Source of the DNA: Mycolicibacterium hodleri
Lineage (GTDB): Bacteria; Actinomycetota; Actinomycetes; Mycobacteriales; Mycobacteriaceae
Reading direction: 5' to 3'
DNA length: 64,000 nt
Assembly (NCBI RefSeq): GCF_006439015.1
Contig: NZ_RCZG01000003.1
Location: 249,278 to 313,277 of the forward strand
Positions 56,169 to 64,000 of this stretch are shown in pieces (position 1 is the first letter of the stretch; every line of letters starts with the position of its first letter). The position numbers were made by a program, and so were the translations under genes. Below the pieces are notes generated by a model. The model was not told the origin of the DNA. It worked only from the letters and a program-made list of their open reading frames with translations, and did no database searches.

Positions 56169-57062
56169 ATGCAACTCGGGCTCGTCGGTCTCGGCAAAAT
56201 GGGCTTCAACATGCGCGAACGCCTTCGCGAAGGCGAACACGAAGTAATCGGATACGACCCTCGACCCGAGGTCACTGACGTCCCCGACCTCGAGGGTCTG
56301 GCGGCAGCGCTCACCGCGCCCCGTGTGGTCTGGGTGATGGTGCCATCCGGTGAAGTCACCAACACCACCATCGTCGGTCTCTCCAAGGTGCTTGGTACTG
56401 GTGACCTGGTGATCGATGGCGGCAACTCGCGGTACAGCGAGGACTCACCCCACGCAGCGCTATTGGCGGAGAAGGGAATCGGTTTCATCGACGCCGGGGT
56501 CTCCGGTGGCATCTGGGGCCTCACCGAGGGCTACGGACTCATGGTCGGGGGCAGTGACGACGACGTAGCGAAGGTGATGCCGATCTTCGATACCCTCCGC
56601 CCGCCGGGTCCACGGGAAGACGGGTTCGTTCATGCCGGCCCCGTCGGCGCCGGTCACTTCGCCAAGATGGTTCACAACGGTGTCGAGTACGCCATGATGA
56701 CCGCCTACGGCGAGGGTTACGAGCTGTTGGCCGCAGAAGATCTCATCAAGAGCCCACAGGCCGTTTATCAGGCGTGGAGCAACGGCACCGTCGTGCGGTC
56801 GTGGCTGCAACAGTTACTTGCGAAGGCCCTCAAGGAGGATCCTCAGCTCGCCGAGATCAAGGGCTACACGGAAGATTCCGGCGAAGGCCGCTGGACGGTG
56901 GAGGAGGCCATCCGGCTGAGAGTTCCCGTCCCGGGAATCGCGGCCTCGCTGTTTGCGAGATTCCTTTCCAGACAAGAAGATTCGCCGACGATGAAGGCGG
57001 TGGCCGCGCTTCGAAACCAGTTCGGTGGACACGCGGTTCAGAGGATCAGTGAATCTGGTTGA
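56169..57062 (+). CDS. gnd: 6-phosphogluconate dehydrogenase (decarboxylating), short form
   Basis: A 297-residue dehydrogenase of the short NAD-type Gnd group. N-terminal Rossmann motif LGLVGLGKMGFNMRERL, then IDGGNSRYSED, the catalytic segment DAGVSGGIWGLTEGYGLMVGG and the Lys in GAGHFAKMVHNGVEYAMM. It turns 6-phosphogluconate into ribulose 5-phosphate and CO2 in the pentose phosphate path. The ATG at 56169 follows GAAAGAGGC. Its place between dnaN and recF is shared with rapid growers and absent from M. tuberculosis, where recF directly follows dnaN. Confidence 0.95.
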   Translation: MQLGLVGLGKMGFNMRERLREGEHEVIGYDPRPEVTDVPDLEGLAAALTAPRVVWVMVPSGEVTNTTIVGLSKVLGTGDLVIDGGNSRYSEDSPHAALLAEKGIGFIDAGVSGGIWGLTEGYGLMVGGSDDDVAKVMPIFDTLRPPGPREDGFVHAGPVGAGHFAKMVHNGVEYAMMTAYGEGYELLAAEDLIKSPQAVYQAWSNGTVVRSWLQQLLAKALKEDPQLAEIKGYTEDSGEGRWTVEEAIRLRVPVPGIAASLFARFLSRQEDSPTMKAVAALRNQFGGHAVQRISESG

Positions 57063-57100
57063 TCCAGGGCTTGGGCGACGACGTGACTCGGAGCGGATAA

Positions 57101-58257
57101 GTGTACGTACGGCAAGTCGGCCTGATCGATTTCCGTTCCTGGTCACGACTGGAGTTGGAGCTGGAGCCGGGTCGTACCGTGTTCGTCGGCCCCAACGGTT
57201 TTGGTAAGACGAATATCGTTGAGGCGCTGTGGTATTCATCTACGCTCGGTTCACATCGGGTGGCGACGGATGCGCCGCTGATTCGTGCGGGAGCCGAGCG
57301 GGCAATCGTGTCGACGATAGTCGTCAATGAAGGACGCGAACTGGCGGTCGATCTGGAGATCGCCGCAGGCCGCGCGAACAAGGCGAGGTTGAATCGGTCG
57401 CCGGTTCGCAGCGCACGTGAAATCCTCGGAGCGCTGCGCGCGGTGCTCTTCGCACCCGAGGATCTGGCGCTCGTGCGTGGGGACCCGGGAGAACGCCGGC
57501 GCTACCTCGATGAGCTCGCGACTACGCGGCGTCCCGCGGTCGCCGGCCTGCGCGCCGATTACGACAAGGTGCTTCGACAGCGCACGGCCTTACTGAAAAG
57601 CTCTGCGGGAGCCCGTTTCCGGGGTGATGTCAGTGCTTTGGAGACCCTCGACGTCTGGGATGGTCATCTGGCGATGCACGGGGCCAAGCTCATCGCTGCG
57701 CGAGTAAATCTCGTCAACCTGTTGGCCCCTGAGATAGAGAAGGCCTACCAACTTCTGGCGCCGGCATCCCGCCCGGCGGCTGTCCGGTACCGCAGCTCGG
57801 TGGAGGCCGTCGAAGCTGAAGCTGCCACCGGCGCGGCCAACATCGAGGTGTTCGAAGTCGGATTGCTCGAGGAGCTCGCCAGGAAGCGATCGGCTGAACT
57901 CGAGCGCGGGGTGTGTCTCGTCGGGCCGCACCGTGACGACCTGGAGCTGCGGCTTGGTGACCAGCCGGCAAAGGGCTTTGCGAGTCACGGTGAATCGTGG
58001 TCGATGGCCCTGTCACTGAGACTTGCTGCTTACGAACTACTTCGGTCGGAGGGTACTGATCCCGTGCTGCTGCTCGACGACGTCTTCGCCGAGTTGGACA
58101 ACGCTCGACGGCGAGCGCTCGTCGAGGTGGCGGAATCCGCCGAACAAGTTCTGGTGACGGCGGCGGTCGCCGAGGACATCCCGCAGGATTGGGATGTACG
58201 CAGGATGCTGATCGGCATGCGCGACGAAGATTCTGGTCGAGTGTCGGAGATGATTGG

Positions 58258-58261
<4 letters not shown>
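57101..58261 (+). CDS. recF: DNA replication and repair protein RecF
   Basis: A 386-residue SMC-like ATPase that loads RecA at gaps. It has the N-terminal [21 protein letters not shown], Walker [16 protein letters not shown], the ABC-type signature region [15 protein letters not shown] and Walker [18 protein letters not shown]. The GTG start at 57101 is 38 bp after gnd. Its stop overlaps the DUF721 gene start (GTGA). Confidence 0.97.
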
Positions 58262-61088
<2,827 letters not shown>

Positions 61089-61134
61089 GGCCGTTTGACC
61101 CGATCACCCAAAAGACGAATAGGGCTGACACACG

Positions 61135-64000
61135 ATGACTGACACCACTCTGCCGCCCGGCGGCGACGACGGCGTGACCACCGACCGCATCGAACCGGTC
61201 GACATCCAGCAGGAGATGCAGCGCAGCTACATCGACTATGCGATGAGCGTCATCGTCGGACGTGCACTGCCCGAGGTGCGGGATGGCCTGAAGCCGGTAC
61301 ACCGCCGCGTGCTCTACGCCATGTACGACTCGGGCTTCCGGCCCGACCGCGGACACGCGAAATCCGCACGCTCCGTTGCCGAGACGATGGGCAACTACCA
61401 CCCGCACGGCGACTCGTCGATCTACGACACCCTGGTCCGGATGGCCCAGCCGTGGTCATTGCGCTACCCCCTGGTCGACGGGCAGGGCAATTTCGGCTCG
61501 CCAGGCAACGATCCCCCGGCCGCCATGAGGTACTGCGTCACCGGAGACGCGCTGGTGAGACTGCCGTTCGGGCACTCCGTACGAATCTCGGACGTGGCTG
61601 CCGCGCGGCCGAATAGTGACACCGTCGTCGACCTGAAGGTGCTCGACCGTCACGGGAATCCGGTCGTCGCCGACCGACTGTTTCACTCCGGTGAGCATCG
61701 GACTTTCGCAGTGACCACTGCTGAGGGCTACACGGTCACGGGTACGAAGAACCATCCCCTATTGTGCCTGGCGGACGTTGTGGGCGTTCCGACACTGATG
61801 TGGAAGCTGATCGAAGAAATCAGAGCCGACGATTGCGTCGTCATTCAACGGACGGCGCCGTCCGAGTTTGGTCCAGCCGACTGGCACGACACGCTGGAAG
61901 CGCTTCTCCTCGGTGCGTTCGTCAGCGAGGGGTTCGTTTCGCAAACGCGTGCCGGATTCAACAACCTCGATCCCGACTTCTTTGCGATGGTCGTCACGGC
62001 GTACGACGCGGTGGTGGGCGGCCGGCGTTACGTAAGCGAGCGGACGATTGCCTCCGGGTCGCACCTCTTCGAACTCGACGTGCACAACCTGACGCACCTT
62101 CGTGAGAGCCGTCTCGCAGATCTGATCGGACAACGTTCAGCACAGAAGTCCGTGCCCGAATGGATGTGGCAGTCGGCAACGGTCGTCAAGCGAGCCTTCC
62201 TCCAAGCGCTGTTCGAGGGCGACGGATCATGCTCGGCGTTGCCGCGCAACACCGTTCAGGTTTCGTACTCGACGTGCAGCGAGCAGTTGGCCAAAGACGT
62301 CCAACAGATGCTCCTCGAATTCGGCGTCATCTCCCAGCGCTACGTGCATGCGACTGGTGAACACAAAGTCGTCATTACCAACCGTGCGCAGGCAGAGCTG
62401 TTCGCTACGCAGGTTGGTTTCGGTGGTCGCAAGCAGACAAAACTCACTGGAATCCTGTCGGCATTGCCGGAGCGGGCAGCCGGTATGGACCGCGACCACG
62501 TTCCCGGTCTCGCGTCCTTCGTGCGCGCACACAGCGGAGGCCGATGGGTCGACAAGGAATGGCTACGGAAGCACAACATCGACCGGTTGTCGCGCTGGCA
62601 GCGCGATGGCGCCGAGATCCTCGGGCACATCGCTGAACCCGATGTTCGAGCAATCGCGACCGAGCTAACCGATGGACGGTTCTACTACGCCCGGGTAGCG
62701 AGCGTGGTGGATGCGGGTGTCCAGCCCGTGTACAGCCTGCGCGTTGACACCGACGACCACAGCTTCATCACGAATGGCTTCGTCAGCCACAATACCGAGG
62801 CGCGTCTCACACCGCTGGCGATGGAGATGCTACGCGAAATCGACGAGGAGACAGTCGATTTCATCCCGAACTACGACGGCCGGGTGCAAGAGCCCACCGT
62901 CCTGCCCAGCCGGTTCCCCAACCTGTTGGCCAACGGTTCCGGTGGTATCGCCGTCGGCATGGCGACCAACATGCCGCCCCACAACCTCCGCGAGCTGTCA
63001 GAGGCGGTGTTCTGGTGCCTGGACAACTTCGAAGCTGACGAAGAGGCCACGTTGGCCGCAGTCACCGAACGCGTCAAGGGCCCCGACTTCCCGACCTACG
63101 GATTGATCGTCGGATCGCAGGGCATCCACGACGCGTACACCACCGGCCGCGGCTCAATCCGCATGCGCGGTGTCGTCGAGGTCGAGGAGGATTCGAAGGG
63201 CCGCTCGCTCCTGGTCATCACCGAGCTCCCCTATCAGGTCAACCACGACAACTTCATCACCTCGATCGCCGACCAGGTTCGCGACGGAAAGCTCGCGGGC
63301 ATCTCCAACATCGAGGACCAGAGCAGCGACCGCGTGGGATTGCGGATCGTCGTCGAGGTCAAGCGCGACGCCGTCGCAAAGGTGGTGCTGAACAACCTTT
63401 ACAAGCACACCCAGCTGCAGACCAGCTTCGGTGCGAACATGCTGTCGATCGTCGACGGTGTGCCCCGCACGTTGCGGATCGACCAGCTGATTCGGCTCTA
63501 CGTCGTGCACCAGTTGGACGTCATCGTGCGCCGGACCACCTACCGGTTACGCAAGGCGAACGAGCGCGCGCACATCTTGCGCGGGTTGGTCAAGGCGCTC
63601 GACGCGCTCGACGAGGTCATCGCGTTGATTCGGGCGTCGCAGACCGTCGACATCGCGCGGACCGGCCTGATCGAGCTCCTCGACATCGACGAGATCCAGG
63701 CCCAGGCGATCCTCGACATGCAGTTGCGGCGCCTCGCGGCCCTGGAACGCCAGCGCATCGTCGACGACCTCGCCAAGATCGAGGCGGAGATCGCCGACCT
63801 CGAGGACATCCTCGCGAAGCCGGAGCGCCAGCGCGCGATCGTGCACGACGAGCTGGCCGAACTCGTCGAGAAGTACGGCGACGACCGACGTACCCGCATC
63901 ATCCCCGCCGACGGGGACGTCGCCGACGAGGACCTCATCGCCCGCGAAGAGGTCGTCGTCACCATCACCGAGACCGGGTACGCGAAGCGCACCAAGTCCG
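61135..64000 (+). CDS. gyrA: DNA gyrase subunit A, interrupted by an intein, 3' end outside window
   Basis: The first ~955 codons of GyrA. N-extein: [32 protein letters not shown], the quinolone region [19 protein letters not shown] and [10 protein letters not shown], ending at the catalytic Tyr133. An intein of 420 residues follows, then [13 protein letters not shown] onward through the breakage-reunion domain ([29 protein letters not shown]) and the long helical coil ([31 protein letters not shown]). The C-terminal DNA-wrapping domain starts near the window edge. The catalytic site is formed only after splicing. The ATG is at 61135. It is co-transcribed with gyrB. Confidence 0.97.
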   Translation, partial: MTDTTLPPGGDDGVTTDRIEPVDIQQEMQRSYIDYAMSVIVGRALPEVRDGLKPVHRRVLYAMYDSGFRPDRGHAKSARSVAETMGNYHPHGDSSIYDTLVRMAQPWSLRYPLVDGQGNFGSPGNDPPAAMRYCVTGDALVRLPFGHSVRISDVAAARPNSDTVVDLKVLDRHGNPVVADRLFHSGEHRTFAVTTAEGYTVTGTKNHPLLCLADVVGVPTLMWKLIEEIRADDCVVIQRTAPSEFGPADWHDTLEALLLGAFVSEGFVSQTRAGFNNLDPDFFAMVVTAYDAVVGGRRYVSERTIASGSHLFELDVHNLTHLRESRLADLIGQRSAQKSVPEWMWQSATVVKRAFLQALFEGDGSCSALPRNTVQVSYSTCSEQLAKDVQQMLLEFGVISQRYVHATGEHKVVITNRAQAELFATQVGFGGRKQTKLTGILSALPERAAGMDRDHVPGLASFVRAHSGGRWVDKEWLRKHNIDRLSRWQRDGAEILGHIAEPDVRAIATELTDGRFYYARVASVVDAGVQPVYSLRVDTDDHSFITNGFVSHNTEARLTPLAMEMLREIDEETVDFIPNYDGRVQEPTVLPSRFPNLLANGSGGIAVGMATNMPPHNLRELSEAVFWCLDNFEADEEATLAAVTERVKGPDFPTYGLIVGSQGIHDAYTTGRGSIRMRGVVEVEEDSKGRSLLVITELPYQVNHDNFITSIADQVRDGKLAGISNIEDQSSDRVGLRIVVEVKRDAVAKVVLNNLYKHTQLQTSFGANMLSIVDGVPRTLRIDQLIRLYVVHQLDVIVRRTTYRLRKANERAHILRGLVKALDALDEVIALIRASQTVDIARTGLIELLDIDEIQAQAILDMQLRRLAALERQRIVDDLAKIEAEIADLEDILAKPERQRAIVHDELAELVEKYGDDRRTRIIPADGDVADEDLIAREEVVVTITETGYAKRTKS
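61534..62793 (+). other. GyrA intein with LAGLIDADG-type endonuclease (420 residues)
   Basis: Starts [13 protein letters not shown] directly after Tyr133 and ends [14 protein letters not shown] before Thr+1. Block B is [13 protein letters not shown]. The splicing parts closely resemble the GyrA inteins of M. xenopi and M. leprae, and the length of 420 equals the M. leprae form. Two endonuclease motifs are visible: [11 protein letters not shown] near residue 120 and [11 protein letters not shown] near 222. Each keeps an acidic residue at its end, so cleavage activity is possible. It is a class 1 intein (Cys1, Asn last). Confidence 0.95.

Overview
The window is high-GC actinobacterial DNA from the replication-origin region of a mycobacterium, most likely a rapidly growing species (Mycolicibacterium, M. 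smegmatis-like order). Supporting signs are a chromosomal oriC between dnaA and dnaN, a parS/ParAB system, mycobacterial-only families (ponA1, ino1, cwlM, the MurJ-pseudokinase fusion, an Mtc28-type antigen, glucosylglycerate hydrolase), inteins in dnaB and gyrA, frequent GTG starts, and a gnd gene between dnaN and recF. Gene identities come from my recognition of protein families and motifs. No database search was run.

Layout. (1) 1-837: the 3' end of a large LuxR-type regulator, then short repeated elements that look like the end of an insertion sequence. (2) 838-4821, minus strand: dnaB with a 142-residue class 3 mini-intein, a 480-bp gap with a cluster of DnaA-box-like sites, and the rpsF-ssb-rpsR-rplI operon. 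(3) 5021-12677: a MASE1/PP2C-type phosphatase, a GT87 membrane glycosyltransferase, ponA, a zinc-ribbon protein and a DUF1707 membrane protein. (4) 12799-25415: padR-ino1, an alpha/beta hydrolase, a Tat-type PhoX phosphatase, an F420-type oxidoreductase, a polar amino-acid ABC transporter with fused binding protein and permease, marR, glucosylglycerate hydrolase, an SDR and an amidase. (5) 25426-32684: leuS, an Mtc28-like secreted protein, a Cys-tailed membrane protein, a YqgE-family protein, an MFS transporter and a DinB-like protein carrying a possible third parS site. (6) 32685-32855: a junction with three 35-bp tandem repeats and a hairpin. Here gene order jumps between blocks that lie on opposite sides of oriC in M. 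tuberculosis.

(7) 32856-46746: an Asp-rich repeat protein, pcnA, a Nudix hydrolase, a DUF6049 protein, MurJ-pseudokinase, sigM, a small secreted protein, a shortened anti-sigma gene, trxB-trxC, cwlM and a GNAT-like protein. (8) 46965-52344: the rpmH-rnpA-yidD-yidC-jag-gidB-parA-parB operon on the minus strand, with two perfect parS sites in its coding DNA. (9) 52345-64000: dnaA, oriC, dnaN, gnd, recF, a DUF721 protein, gyrB and gyrA. gyrA is cut by the window end and carries a 420-residue intein directly after its catalytic tyrosine.

Functionally the window joins replication initiation and elongation (DnaA, DnaB, DnaN, SSB, gyrase, RecF), origin segregation (ParAB/parS), translation and membrane-protein insertion (ribosomal proteins, RnpA, YidD, YidC, LeuS, CCA-adding enzyme), cell-wall growth control (PonA, MurJ fusion, CwlM) and redox/envelope stress (SigM, TrxB/TrxC). 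I saw no CRISPR array, complete mobile element, tRNA or rRNA, and no obviously new multigene system. The most unusual items are the DnaA-box cluster in front of dnaB, the two contrasting inteins in replication enzymes, the remodelled sigM/anti-sigma locus and the repeat-bearing junction.
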